A stretch of DNA of 64,000 nt from Microlunatus panaciterrae (GTDB lineage: Bacteria > Actinomycetota > Actinomycetes > Propionibacteriales > Propionibacteriaceae). The notes under the pieces are model-generated. The model did not search any database. It saw only the letters and a program-made list of their open reading frames with translations, and was not told the DNA's origin. The position numbers were made by a program, and so were the translations under genes. Shown here piece by piece: positions 16,849 to 26,700 of the stretch (its first letter is position 1; each line of letters begins with the position of its first letter). The stretch is taken from the NCBI RefSeq assembly GCF_016907535.1, contig NZ_JAFBCF010000001.1, positions 868,001 through 932,000 on the forward strand, given 5' to 3'.

Positions 16849-18765
16849 TCAGCCTCGGGCGAGGGTGGCGCGAGTGGTGCTGATGAAGGTGTCCAGCACA
16901 CCGTCCCCGAGCTTGACGGGCACCGGTCCGTGCTGGCTCCAGGCGTTCTTGCTGGTGGTGACCTTGGCGGCCCGGGCCTCGCTCATCAGACGGCCGGCCT
17001 GGTCGGCGAGATGCTGGGCCCTCTCCCGCTGCCCGCTGCGTCGGGCTTCGACCGCATCCAGAACGGTGTCCAGTGCCCGCCCCCAGGTGCCCATCGCCTT
17101 CCGCCAGTCGCTGGTGTCGGAGAGGAACTGCTGGTCGCTGACGTGTGCCTCCATCAGAGCCGGGCCGGCCTCCATCAGGCGCGCATAGCCGCGGAGAGCC
17201 GACAGGTCGGCGTGGTCGAGGTCGGCACTGACCCGCGCGGTCAGAGCCTTCAGCCGTGGAGCCTGCGGCTGCCAGGTCCCGCCGCTGGTGGGGGCCAGGT
17301 GGCACAGGTCGCCGAGCACCAGCAGCGCCTCGGTGGTGTCCCGGTCCCCGCCGGCGAGCTGCTGGAAGGCCCATCGCCAGGTGCGTTGCGGGTGATAGCC
17401 GGTGTCGGTCCAGGCGTAGTCGGCCACGCCGGCAAGCGCGACCTTGCTGGCCGCCGCCTGGTTCATCGGGTTGGCCACGATGCCGACCAGTGATGCGGAC
17501 AGGCCCGCCTGACGCCGGGCGTACGGGGCCAGCAGCAGCCTGCCGGCGCTGTTCGGGAAGTCGTTGACCGGATAGTTGTCCCACAGCAGGACCTTCCGGC
17601 CCCAGACCACGGATGCCTGCTCGGCTGCTGCCCGGGTGATCGACTTCGGGATCACTCCGACGCCGGTCCACATGATCACGATCCTCGGGTCGAGCCGGGA
17701 GCTCAGTGATCGCTTGTAGGCCGAGCTGCTGACACTGCCGTACTCGGTGGGCACCGTCAGCAGCGGGCGGCTGCCCGGATGGGTGTCGATGAAGCGGCGC
17801 TGGATGACGTTCAGCAGTTCGGCTTGCGCTCTGCCACCGCTGCCGGACCCCGGCGTTCCGTACCGGCTCGCATCGGCGTCGCAGTGCCAGCGGGTGTAGT
17901 CGATATCGTCCAGCGCGATGGCGAAGGAGCGCACCCCCAGGTCGTACATGGTCTGCAGCTTGGCGAACAGTGTCGATCGGTCGGTGCCGCTGGAGAAACA
18001 CATCGACAGACCCGGTGACAGGGCGAACGTGAAGTGCACGTGGTTGTCTGCGGCCCGCTGCACCAGCTGCCTCAGCTCGGCGAGCCTCGCGTGAGGATAG
18101 GGCTCGCGCCACCGGCTCCGATGGTAGGGATCGTCCTTGGGTGCGTAGATGTAGGTGTTCAGCTTGACGCTGCCGTAGTAGTCAAGCTGGTCGAGTCGTT
18201 CCGCCTGCGACCAGGGCGAGCCGTAGAAACCCTCGACCACGCCGCGCACCGGGAGATCCGGGTAGTCGGTGATCATGAGCTGCGGAACCGTCAGGCGGCC
18301 GTTGTCGGGGGTGAGCAGCTGGCTCAGGGTGCGGACGCCGTAGAACTGCCCGGCGCCATCCACACCGCCGATCACGATCAGGTCCTCGGCGATGGAGAGC
18401 AGATAGCCCTCGCTCCTGCTGAGGTCGGCGTCTGCCGGGAGCTCGTGGCGGAGACTCGAGATCGGGCCCAGCAGGATGGTGGTGCCCGAGGCCCTGGCCC
18501 GGCCGCGCTGCTCGGTGACGGAGATGGAGTGCGAACGAAGTGCGCTGCGCAGCAGCCTGAGTGCTGCCGGGTCGGTCTGTGAGGTGACGCCGATGGTCAC
18601 GCCGGTATCCAGGACCACCGGAGGTCCTGCGATGTCCATCGCCTTCGGGTTGGGCACCAACAGCGGCCGGCTGGCATTCGGGGCGGTCCGCCACGGCTGG
18701 AGCAGGACGAGCACCAGGGCCCCGACGACTATCAGGGCCGCCACCGCCAGTGCGCCTCGCCTCAC
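16849..18765 (-). CDS. GH84 beta-N-acetylglucosaminidase
   Basis: 638-residue secreted or membrane-anchored glycoside hydrolase. It starts with a hydrophobic segment (ALAVAALIVVGALVLVLLQPW), then a GH20b-like N-terminal domain, then the GH84 catalytic barrel with RGVVEGFYGSPWS near residue 174, and paired catalytic aspartates in ALDDIDYTRWHC near 283. A helical C-terminal domain follows. GH84 enzymes use substrate-assisted catalysis to release N-acetylglucosamine. No lipobox cysteine is seen after the hydrophobic stretch, so it may be an uncleaved anchor. The start is GTG at 18765. The convergent neighbour is the amino-sugar kinase-like gene, suggesting a linked GlcNAc scavenging function. 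Confidence 0.88.
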   Translation of the reverse strand: MRRGALAVAALIVVGALVLVLLQPWRTAPNASRPLLVPNPKAMDIAGPPVVLDTGVTIGVTSQTDPAALRLLRSALRSHSISVTEQRGRARASGTTILLGPISSLRHELPADADLSRSEGYLLSIAEDLIVIGGVDGAGQFYGVRTLSQLLTPDNGRLTVPQLMITDYPDLPVRGVVEGFYGSPWSQAERLDQLDYYGSVKLNTYIYAPKDDPYHRSRWREPYPHARLAELRQLVQRAADNHVHFTFALSPGLSMCFSSGTDRSTLFAKLQTMYDLGVRSFAIALDDIDYTRWHCDADASRYGTPGSGSGGRAQAELLNVIQRRFIDTHPGSRPLLTVPTEYGSVSSSAYKRSLSSRLDPRIVIMWTGVGVIPKSITRAAAEQASVVWGRKVLLWDNYPVNDFPNSAGRLLLAPYARRQAGLSASLVGIVANPMNQAAASKVALAGVADYAWTDTGYHPQRTWRWAFQQLAGGDRDTTEALLVLGDLCHLAPTSGGTWQPQAPRLKALTARVSADLDHADLSALRGYARLMEAGPALMEAHVSDQQFLSDTSDWRKAMGTWGRALDTVLDAVEARRSGQRERAQHLADQAGRLMSEARAAKVTTSKNAWSQHGPVPVKLGDGVLDTFISTTRATLARG

Positions 18766-18904
18766 GGCTACAGGACGTTCGACGACTCACCTCCGGGTCA
18801 GGTCTTGTGCTCTACCGCCGGCCCGGATGGAACAGGCCGCCACGACATTATCCGATCGCGACTGCCCGAAACCCGGGAGCCGCCGGCTGGCAGAGTGTCA
18901 GGTT

Positions 18905-19366
18905 ATGACCGAGAAGATCCTCGTCGTCGGGGCCATCATCGTCGACGATCTCGACCGGCCGACCCGGCTGCTCGCGGCGCGGCGCTGCCGACCCGCCGAG
19001 CTTGCGGGTCGGTGGGAGTTCCCCGGTGGGAAGGTCGAGCCTGGCGAAGAACCGACGGCCGCTCTCATCCGCGAGATCGCCGAGGAGCTCCGGGTGGAGA
19101 TCGAGGTGGGTGCGGAGCTGGCTCACCCGGCGGCGGGTTGCTGGCCCATCTCGTCCGTCTACGCCATGCGGGTCTGGTTCGTCCGGATCACCTCCGGCGA
19201 GCCTGTCCCTGCGGACTCGCACGATGCGGTCCGCTGGACCGAGACGTCGGATCTGGGTCAGCTGGACTGGCTGCCCGCCGACGTGGCCGTGGTTCAGGCA
19301 CTGGTGCGCGAAATCCCTGAAAAGCTGGATGTCGATGGGTTCAGGGCTCGGCATCCACGCCTGTGA
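18905..19366 (+). CDS. Nudix hydrolase (MutT-like)
   Basis: 153-residue Nudix hydrolase. The Nudix box is complete: GGKVEPGEEPTAALIREIAEEL near residues 41-62, with the REIAEEL metal-binding glutamates. GRWEFPGGK just before it is typical of MutT-type 8-oxo-dGTP diphosphatases, so nucleotide-pool sanitation is the likely role, though other nucleoside diphosphate substrates are possible. The ATG at 18905 begins MTEKILVVGAI; the longer upstream frame is antisense to the GH84 gene. Confidence 0.87.
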   Translation: MTEKILVVGAIIVDDLDRPTRLLAARRCRPAELAGRWEFPGGKVEPGEEPTAALIREIAEELRVEIEVGAELAHPAAGCWPISSVYAMRVWFVRITSGEPVPADSHDAVRWTETSDLGQLDWLPADVAVVQALVREIPEKLDVDGFRARHPRL

Positions 19367-19386
19367 GCGTCGCTGCGGCCGCGGCA

Positions 19387-19401
19387 GATCCAGGTTTTCA
19401 G
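19387..19401 (-). repeat. CTGAAAACCTGGATC element at the isomerase stop codon
   Basis: On the minus strand CTGAAAACCTGGATC begins one base before the TGA stop of the isomerase gene. Related copies sit at the stops of glnE (50982-51003) and map (63802-63823), with another at 63870-63884. Confidence 0.85.
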
Positions 19402-20231
19402 GGTGTGGCAGCGGCGATCCAGGCGCGGGTGGCCGGGAGGGCCTCGTCGAGGGAGGGCAGGTGCGGATGCCACTTGCGCTCCCACTCAAGCGAGAGCCAG
19501 CCCCGCCAGTGGTGGCGTTGAAGGATCGCGAGCAGGTCGCCGATGGGGAATTCGCCCGCTCCGATCGACACCGGACGAAAGCCGGTGTCGGCGTCCTTGA
19601 TCTGCAGGTACGCCAGCCAGGGACCCAACAGCTCCAGCGACGTCTCGGCGGTCTCTCCGTGTGACCAGGTGTGCGCGGTGTCCCAGATGACTCCGAAGCT
19701 GTGGTCCGGGATGCGCTCATCCACCGCCGAGAGGAAGTTCGCGACCCGGGCACCGAGCGAGTGTGAGTCGTGGGTCTCGATCAGCACCCGGACGCCTAGC
19801 TCCCGGGACAGCTCATGCACAGCCAGCAGCCGGTCCAGCGCCAGCCTCTCCCCCTCGCTCAGCCCCGGACCCTGGCTCTCGTCACGCATGAACACGCGCA
19901 CCGCGCCCGCGCCGATGTCGGCGGCAAGCCGCAGGTGGTCACCCAGCGTCGCCACTTCGCGGTCGGGCTCCCCTCCCTGTGCGCACAGACCGACGTAGCT
20001 GCAGACGGACAACACCACCAGCCCGGCGCTCTCCAGCCGCTGTCGGACACCCGCACGCTCGGCGGCCGTGAGCCCGGTGTTCAGGAACTCGTCTGCCGCC
20101 GCCCGGAGCTCGACGCCTCCGAAGCCGGTCCTGGCAGCAAGCTCGATCACCTGGTCGAGGCTCTCGCCGGAGCATCCCAGCGTCGAGAACGCGAGACCTG
20201 CAAGGCCGGTCCGGTCAATGGCTGTTGGCAT
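19398..20231 (-). CDS. Sugar phosphate isomerase/epimerase (xylose isomerase-like TIM barrel)
   Basis: 277-residue TIM-barrel protein of the AP-endonuclease-2/xylose isomerase-like superfamily, which includes hydroxypyruvate isomerases and ketose epimerases. Metal-binding side chains are recognisable in VRVLIETHDSHSLG, FGVIWDTAHTWSHGE, LQIKDAD and SLEWERKWHP. The ATG at 20231 with GGTGGA upstream is preferred over 20381, whose extra residues look untranslated. It is divergent from an SDR and a four-carbon-acid kinase, fitting a small sugar-acid pathway in which an isomerase processes a three- or four-carbon intermediate. Its stop codon lies in a dispersed repeat element. Confidence 0.8.
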   Translation of the reverse strand: MPTAIDRTGLAGLAFSTLGCSGESLDQVIELAARTGFGGVELRAAADEFLNTGLTAAERAGVRQRLESAGLVVLSVCSYVGLCAQGGEPDREVATLGDHLRLAADIGAGAVRVFMRDESQGPGLSEGERLALDRLLAVHELSRELGVRVLIETHDSHSLGARVANFLSAVDERIPDHSFGVIWDTAHTWSHGETAETSLELLGPWLAYLQIKDADTGFRPVSIGAGEFPIGDLLAILQRHHWRGWLSLEWERKWHPHLPSLDEALPATRAWIAAATP

Positions 20232-20404
20232 CTTCCACCTGTTCGTCGTTGTTGCTCTGAACGAGGAGATGGTAGCCACCAGGGCCGCAGCCCGATCATC
20301 CGCCGGCGTCAACGGGCGTAACTGCCCCGGGGTCGCTGTCGCGACTGCCGACCTGACCGGTTGAATGGTGGCTGAGCCCATCCGATGTCGAGGAGTTGCC
20401 TGAC

Positions 20405-21196
20405 ATGACCGCCCCCAGCTTCGCCGTTGCCGCCACCTTCCCTGTCGAACGTACCGCCGTCCTCACCGGTGCAGCCTCCGCTCGTGGGATTGGCCGGGCG
20501 ACCGCCGACCGGCTGGCGCGGGAGGGGTGGGCGGTCGCGATCCTGGACATCGACGGTGCGGCCGCCGAGCGAGCAGCCGCCGATATCGCTGCCTCACGGC
20601 AGGTGCAGGCGATCGGGGTAGTTGCCGATGTCTCCGACCAAGTCTCGGTGAACGCCGCCATCGACGCCGTCGAAGCGGCGATGCCGCCGATCGTGGGTCT
20701 GGCTAACCTCGCCGGCATCAGTTCCCCCGTCGAGTTCATGGACGAGACCGTCGAAGGATGGGACCGGGTCTTCGACATCAACATGCGAGGCACTTTCATC
20801 GTCACCCAGCGGGTGCTCAGGGGAATGATCGACCGCAAGCTCGGCCGTATCGTCAGCGTCTCGTCCATCTCGGCGCAGCGTGGTGGCGGCACCTATTCCA
20901 AGGTCGCCTACAGCGCCTCGAAGGCGGCCCTCCTCGGCTTCACCAGGGCGCTGGCCCGGGAGATGGGACAGCACAACATCACCGTCAACGCCGTCGCTCC
21001 AGGGCCGATCGACACCGACATCATGGGTGGCACGTTGTCCGAGGAGCGGAAGGCGCAGCTGGCTGCCGATGTCCTTGTGGGCCGAGTCGGCTCCCCGGAT
21101 GAGGTGGCGGCACTGATGGCCTTCCTGATGGGCCCGGATGCCGGCTACATCACCGCCGCCACCTACGACATCAACGGAGGTCTGCAGGTTTCCTAA
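20405..21196 (+). CDS. SDR family oxidoreductase
   Basis: 263-residue classical short-chain dehydrogenase. The cofactor motif TGAASARGIG is near residue 21, the structural LANLAGIS near 100, the catalytic serine in VSSIS, and the YSASK pair near 170; the C-terminus has PIDTDIMGG and DINGG. The acidic residue in ILDIDG suggests NAD preference. GAGGAG lies upstream of the ATG at 20405. The gene is followed by a four-carbon-acid sugar kinase, so the enzyme may oxidise a sugar acid before phosphorylation, as dehydrogenases do in threonate and erythronate pathways. Substrate is inferred from context only. Confidence 0.85.
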   Translation: MTAPSFAVAATFPVERTAVLTGAASARGIGRATADRLAREGWAVAILDIDGAAAERAAADIAASRQVQAIGVVADVSDQVSVNAAIDAVEAAMPPIVGLANLAGISSPVEFMDETVEGWDRVFDINMRGTFIVTQRVLRGMIDRKLGRIVSVSSISAQRGGGTYSKVAYSASKAALLGFTRALAREMGQHNITVNAVAPGPIDTDIMGGTLSEERKAQLAADVLVGRVGSPDEVAALMAFLMGPDAGYITAATYDINGGLQVS

Positions 21197-21278
21197 GCCC
21201 ACGCGTGCGCTGGGCCTGGGACGTACGTCCGTGGTCCGCTGTGACGAGCACACGACCCAGTTGTGAGGAGAGTCGCCG

Positions 21279-22733
21279 ATGTTGGAGGCAGAAGTCCTGG
21301 CCGCCTTCCCGCCGGAGGTGGAGATCTCCGCCGAGTCCGTGGCGGCCTCCGTTGCCGAGACTGGACGGATCCTGGTCGTCCTCGACGATGACCCGACCGG
21401 CACCCAGTCGGTGGCGGACCTGCCGGTGCTGACCAGTTGGGAGGTCGGCGACTTCCGCTGGGCGCTTTCTCAGGGTGCAGCGGCGGTCTATGTACTGACC
21501 AACACACGGAGCCTGGACGCCGAGGAGGCGCGGCGGCGCGTCCGCGAGGTCGTCACCAATGCCCTGCTGGCGGCGGACGGAGTTGATCTTGGTTTCGTCA
21601 GTCGCAGCGACTCCACCCTGCGCGGTCACTTCCCGCTTGAACCAGAGGTCATCGCCGACGCTCTGAGGGCAGCTGCTGACATCAGCATCGACGGCGTGGT
21701 GATCGTCCCGGCGTTCCCCGATGCCGGTCGCATCACGATCGGTGGCACGCACTATGTCCGCGCCGAAGGCGGAAGACTCATCCCCGTGGCTCGGACGGAG
21801 TTCGCTCAGGATGCCACCTTCGGGTTTACCCGTTCGAACCTCGCTGAGTATGTGGAAGAGAAGTCCGCCGGCCGTTATCGCGCCGAGGATGTCGTCGTGC
21901 TCGATCTGACGGTCATCCGCGGCGGCGCCGCAGCGGTCGCCGACCGGATCGACCAGGTTGTCGACGCCGCGCCGATCGTGTCCGATGCCGTCACCGAGAA
22001 CGACCTGCGTGCCCTTGCACTCGGGTTGGCTGAAGCCGAGCGCCGCGGCAAGAGGCTGCTCTACCGGGTCGGACCACCCTTTGTCCGGGCCCGCATCGGT
22101 CAACGGGCCAGGAGCCCGCTTACTCGCGCGGAGATCCTCATCGGCGCAACCCCGGCTGCGCTCGGAGGCGTGATCGTGGTGGGATCGCACGTCGGCCAGA
22201 CCACCCGTCAGCTGCAGGAGCTGAACCGACGCCATCCGCAGGCGACAACGGTCGAGCTGGAGGTGCCCGCCCTGATGGAGGAGCCCACCGCCGGCCAGGA
22301 GATCGCGCGGGTGGTCGATGACGTGGTGTCCGGACTGGAGGCTGGTGACGTCATCCTGCACACCAGCCGGTTACTGGTCCGTGGTGGCGACGCTGCCGAG
22401 AGCCTGCGCATCGCGCGGACCGTGTCAGCGGTAGTGGAGGAGGTCATGCGGCGTGTCCTGCAAGAACGCCGTCCACGCTTCGTGATCGCGAAAGGTGGGA
22501 TCACCTCGTCCGATGTGGCGACGCGGGGCCTGCAGATCCGTCACGCCATGGTGCGCGGTCCCATGCTGCCGGGCATCGTGTCGCTGTGGGAGCCGGTGGA
22601 CGGCCCCGCTCAGGGCATCCCGTACGTCGTGTTCGCCGGCAACGTGGGAGACGACTCCGCCCTGGCCGATGTGGTACACACGCTCAGTGGTGCCCTCGGC
22701 GACGATCCGACGGGCGGTCGGCCCGCGCGCTGA
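21279..22733 (+). CDS. Four-carbon acid sugar kinase family protein (OtnK/DtnK-like, DUF1537)
   Basis: 484-residue kinase of the four-carbon acid sugar kinase family, which phosphorylates threonate, erythronate or related acids. The N-terminal domain starts with VVLDDDPTGTQS (DDDPTG at residues 36-41) and has LTNTRS and FVSRSDSTLRGH; the C-terminal nucleotide-binding domain contains RPRFVIAKGGITSSDVA and YVVFAGNVGDDSAL. GAGGAGAG precedes the ATG at 21279. An SDR lies upstream and a TIM-barrel isomerase is divergent; no aldolase or PdxA2-type dehydrogenase is in the window, so the pathway is incomplete here and the exact acid is unknown. Confidence 0.88.
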   Translation: MLEAEVLAAFPPEVEISAESVAASVAETGRILVVLDDDPTGTQSVADLPVLTSWEVGDFRWALSQGAAAVYVLTNTRSLDAEEARRRVREVVTNALLAADGVDLGFVSRSDSTLRGHFPLEPEVIADALRAAADISIDGVVIVPAFPDAGRITIGGTHYVRAEGGRLIPVARTEFAQDATFGFTRSNLAEYVEEKSAGRYRAEDVVVLDLTVIRGGAAAVADRIDQVVDAAPIVSDAVTENDLRALALGLAEAERRGKRLLYRVGPPFVRARIGQRARSPLTRAEILIGATPAALGGVIVVGSHVGQTTRQLQELNRRHPQATTVELEVPALMEEPTAGQEIARVVDDVVSGLEAGDVILHTSRLLVRGGDAAESLRIARTVSAVVEEVMRRVLQERRPRFVIAKGGITSSDVATRGLQIRHAMVRGPMLPGIVSLWEPVDGPAQGIPYVVFAGNVGDDSALADVVHTLSGALGDDPTGGRPAR

Positions 22734-22792
22734 GTCCGAAGGTGATCACCGTCGCGGCCGCCGACGGCGCAGTGCTGTGGGATGCTGGTCCT

Positions 22793-23218
22793 GTGACGTT
22801 GGAGGATCTGGTGCGGCTGCGCCGGTCCCGTGACCTGATGGATCGCGAGTATGCGAAACCGCTCGACGTTGCGGCGCTGGCTCGCACCGCTTTCATGTCG
22901 CCGGGCCACTTCTCTCGCAGCTTCCGCGCTGCCTTCGGGGAGACGCCGTACAGCTATCTGATGACGCGCCGCATTGAGCGGGCCAAGGCGCTGCTGCGGC
23001 GTGGTGACCTCACTGTGACGGAGGTCTGCTTCGCAGTCGGTTGCACGTCGCTGGGGTCATTCAGTTCGCGGTTCACCGAACTTGTCGGCGAGAGCCCGAG
23101 CTCATACCGGTCCCGACGCCATGACGAAGGCGCCGCGATCCCCGCTTGTGTCGCCAAGATCCACACCCGACCGGTGAGGAATGGAGAAGCGAAGCCCGCT
23201 GCACGGCCCGTATCGTGA
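22793..23218 (+). CDS. AraC-family transcriptional regulator (DNA-binding domain only)
   Basis: 141 residues consisting almost wholly of an AraC-type double helix-turn-helix: DVAALARTAFMSPGHFSRSF is the first recognition unit and VTEVCFAVGCTSLGSFSSRF the second, followed by GESPSSYR. There is no N-terminal ligand-binding domain, so it may respond through a partner or through its short C-terminal tail. I place the start at the GTG at 22793 (VTLEDLVRLRR). It stops five bases before a VOC-family gene, a pairing often seen for such small AraC regulators, so it probably controls that gene. Confidence 0.8.
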   Translation: MTLEDLVRLRRSRDLMDREYAKPLDVAALARTAFMSPGHFSRSFRAAFGETPYSYLMTRRIERAKALLRRGDLTVTEVCFAVGCTSLGSFSSRFTELVGESPSSYRSRRHDEGAAIPACVAKIHTRPVRNGEAKPAARPVS

Positions 23219-23223
23219 GCCGC

Positions 23224-23643
23224 ATGGACATCAAGCTTTCATCGTGCTTCATCGCAGTCGACGACCACGACAAGGCGCTCGCCTTCTATCGTGACGTTCT
23301 CGGTCTCGAGGTCCGCAATGATGTCGGATTCGAGGGGATGCGTTGGGTGACCGTCGGGTCGCCGTCGCAGCCCGACGTGGACATCGTGCTCGAGCCGGCC
23401 TTGGCGCACCCGAACGCCTCGCCCGCCGACAAGGCGATCATGGCGGAGTTGCTGGCGAAGGGTCTGCTGCGCGGTGTCATCTTCAGGACCGACGACTGCG
23501 ACGCCACCTTCGAGCGGATCAGCGCCGCGGGTGCAGAGGTGCTGCAGGAGCCGATCGACCAACCGTACGGCGTCCGCGACTGCGCCTTCCGCGATCCCTC
23601 CGGCAACATGCTTCGCTTCAACCAGCCCCGTCGGAAGAACTAG
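23224..23643 (+). CDS. VOC superfamily (glyoxalase/bleomycin resistance-like) protein
   Basis: 139-residue vicinal-oxygen-chelate fold protein with two beta-alpha-beta-beta-beta modules: FIAVDDHDKALAFYRDVLGLE at the start and GVIFRTDDCDATFERI in the second half, ending in RDPSGNMLRFNQP. The terminal glutamate or glutamine that usually binds metal is replaced by asparagine in MLRFNQ, so enzymatic activity is uncertain. It immediately follows a one-domain AraC regulator and is probably co-transcribed. Possible roles are sequestration or detoxification of a small molecule. Confidence 0.82.
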   Translation: MDIKLSSCFIAVDDHDKALAFYRDVLGLEVRNDVGFEGMRWVTVGSPSQPDVDIVLEPALAHPNASPADKAIMAELLAKGLLRGVIFRTDDCDATFERISAAGAEVLQEPIDQPYGVRDCAFRDPSGNMLRFNQPRRKN

Positions 23644-23716
23644 TCAACCACGGACCATTCTCAAAGCCGAGGCTTGACGGTCGCCACTGTCGGGCCCGTG
23701 TGCAAAGCTCTCGGCC

Positions 23717-26700
23717 ATGACGCAGCAGCCGGCGACTGGCCTTTATGAAGCCGTTCGCACCAGCGCCCTCGAAGACTTGATGGCGCGCCATCTCGACCTC
23801 TCGCCTACTTTTGGTCCCATCCCCCAGTCCGAGATTCCCGACGTGTTGGCTCGCCATGTGGGCACGGTGGTGGGCCGTGAGCTCGCGGGCAAGAGTGCCG
23901 AAGAGCAGAAGTCTCTGGTCAACGCGATCATCGCCACGTACGCGACTGAACACGATGTTCTGGTCGAGCTCGATCGGTTGATCGCGGTACATCGACACGG
24001 CGAGTTCAGGGGCCGCCGCTATCAGCGGCCTCACACGCCGCTGTCCGAGACAAGCCTGCTGACCAACTCCCCGGGCGAACCGAATATCAGTTTCGAGATC
24101 AAGACCGAGTTGGCCAGTGCCGACGCAGTCGATCTCCTGTGTGCCTTCATCCGCTTCGCCGGCGTCAGAATCATCAAGGAGCAGCTTGCGGAGCTGCGAT
24201 CCTTCGGCATTCCCCTTCGCGTGATCACGACGACCTACCGCGGTGTGACGGAGCGCCGCGCCCTGGACCTGCTGGTCCGGGACCTGGGTGCCGAGGTCAA
24301 GGTCTGCTATGACGAGCACACCACGCGTCTGCATGCGAAAGCTTGGCTGATCAAGCGCAATTCGGGATATGACACCGGCTTCGTCGGATCGTCGAATCTG
24401 TCGCGGTCGGCTCTCCTCGACGGGCTGGAGTGGAACGTCAGGATCTCGTCGGTCGCCACCCCTTCCTTGATCCGTAAATTCGACGCCACCTTCGAGACGT
24501 ACTGGAACAGCCCACTGTTCGAAACGTACGACCCGGACGTGGACGCGGATCGCTTTGACCTGGCTATTCGCCGATCGCAAGGCAGCAACGAGCAGATCAT
24601 CGTCTCGGGTCTCGAGGTGCATGCCCGCCCACACCAGGAGCTCATGCTGGAGGCGCTTGAGGCAGAACGGGTGCTGCATGATCGGCATCGCAATCTGCTG
24701 GTTGCGGCCACCGGCACCGGCAAGACCGTGGTTGCCGCATTGGACTATCGCCGGATAGTGCAACAACTGGGGCGCCGACCCACTCTGTTGTTCGTGGCCC
24801 ATCGCAAGGAGATCCTTGAGCAGTCATTGCGGACTTATCGAGAGGTCTTGGGCGATGGCAGCTTCGGAGAGCTGTACGTGGCGGGCGAACAGCCGTCGGG
24901 TTGGGCACACGTGTTCGCTTCGGTGCAGTCATTGTCCGCGGCCAGGGTGCGAGGGCTGCCGACTGACGCTTACGAGGTCGTTGTCATCGATGAGTTCCAT
25001 CACGCCGCGGCCCCCAGCTATCAGGCTCTGTTGGAGCATCTGCGGCCAACCGAGCTGTTGGGCCTGACAGCAACACCAGAACGCACTGATGGCTTCGACG
25101 TCCGGGACCTCTTCGATGGCCGTTCCGCCTTCGAACTGCGCCTGTGGGAGGCGCTTGATCAGGACCTGCTGTGCCCTTTCCACTACTACGGCGTCGCGGA
25201 CAACACCGATCTCAGCCAACTGGAGTGGCGTCGGGGTGGATATGCGACCGAGGGCTTGGACAACCTCTACACCGGCAACGACGCCCGCGCTCGGCTGGTC
25301 CTGAGGGCGCTCCAGGATCGTGTCGTCGACATCTCCACCATGCGGGCGTTGGGCTTCTGTGTCTCGGTCGACCACGCCAACTACATGGCGCGCGTCTTCC
25401 AGCAGGCTGGGATCAACTCACGATCGATCACCGGCGACACCCCGATGCCGGATCGGGAGAGGTGGCTGCGGGAGTGGCGTGCCGGCGACATTCAATGTGT
25501 CTTCACCGTCGACGTGTTCAATGAGGGCGTCGATGTCCCGACACTAGACACGATCTTGATGCTCCGTCCCACCGAATCGGCGACCGTCTTCCAGCAACAG
25601 CTGGGCCGCGGGCTCCGGCGCGCCGACGGCAAGGCGCTGTTGACCGTGCTGGACTTCATCGGGCAACAGCGGCGTGAGTTCCGCTTTGCTGATCGCTTCC
25701 GTATCCTGACTGGCGCCAGCGGTCGCGATCTCGAACGGCAGGTCGACGAAGGGTTCGGGTACCTGCCGTCCGGAGCGCAGATCGTGCTGGACGAGGTCAG
25801 TCACGGCATCGTGCTGAGCAATATCGTCCAGTCGCTTCGAGGCAGTAGGTCCGAACGAGTCCGAGAGCTTCGCGAGCTGGGCGACGTCGGGCTGACTGAC
25901 TATCTGCAGGCGACCGGTCGAGAGCTCGGCGAGGTGTATGCCGGCGCGAAGAGCTGGACCGAACTGCGCAGAAGCGCGGGCATGGCGACGCCTACTGGCA
26001 CTTCTGAGGAGGGGGCGCTGCTCAAGAAGCTGTGGCGCCTGACGTATGTGGATGATCCGGAACGGGCGCACTACTACCGGACGCTCTCGTCAGCCAACGG
26101 TCCGATGGTCGTCGACCTCGACGAGCGAGGCCAACGCTACGCGGCCATGCTTCTGGCGATCCTGTGGCCAGCGTGGGATGGGCTTACTGGGATCGACGAC
26201 GGGCTGGGTAGGTTGCGGGCAAACGCGTCAGTCTGTGCCGAGATCGATGAGCTCTTGGAGCACACCAGCCAGGCGAACCGACGACTTGCCTCGCCCCTGG
26301 GCAGCGCGCTAGCGACGTTGCCGCTGTTCTCGCACGCCACCTATCACCGTGAAGAGGTCCTGATCGCAACCGGATGGGCGGCATTCCGACCGGGCGGTCG
26401 ATCCCCCAAAGGTCACGCTTCGGGTGTGGTCTGGGCAGACGAGAGCCGCACCGACGTCTTCTTTGTCACGCTCCGTAAGGAAGAGGCAGACTTCTCACCG
26501 CAGACGCTGTACCGCGACTACCCCATCAGTCTGAATCGCTTCCATTGGGAGTCGCAGAACGCCACCGCTGTCGAGTCGACGACCGGCCAGCGCTACCTGA
26601 ACCATCAACGGCTTGGTACGGAGGTGTTGATCTTCACCCGCCTGGTCAGGCGCAATGGCCTCGGCGCAGCGCCGTATCTGTGCCTTGGCCGGGCCTCCTA

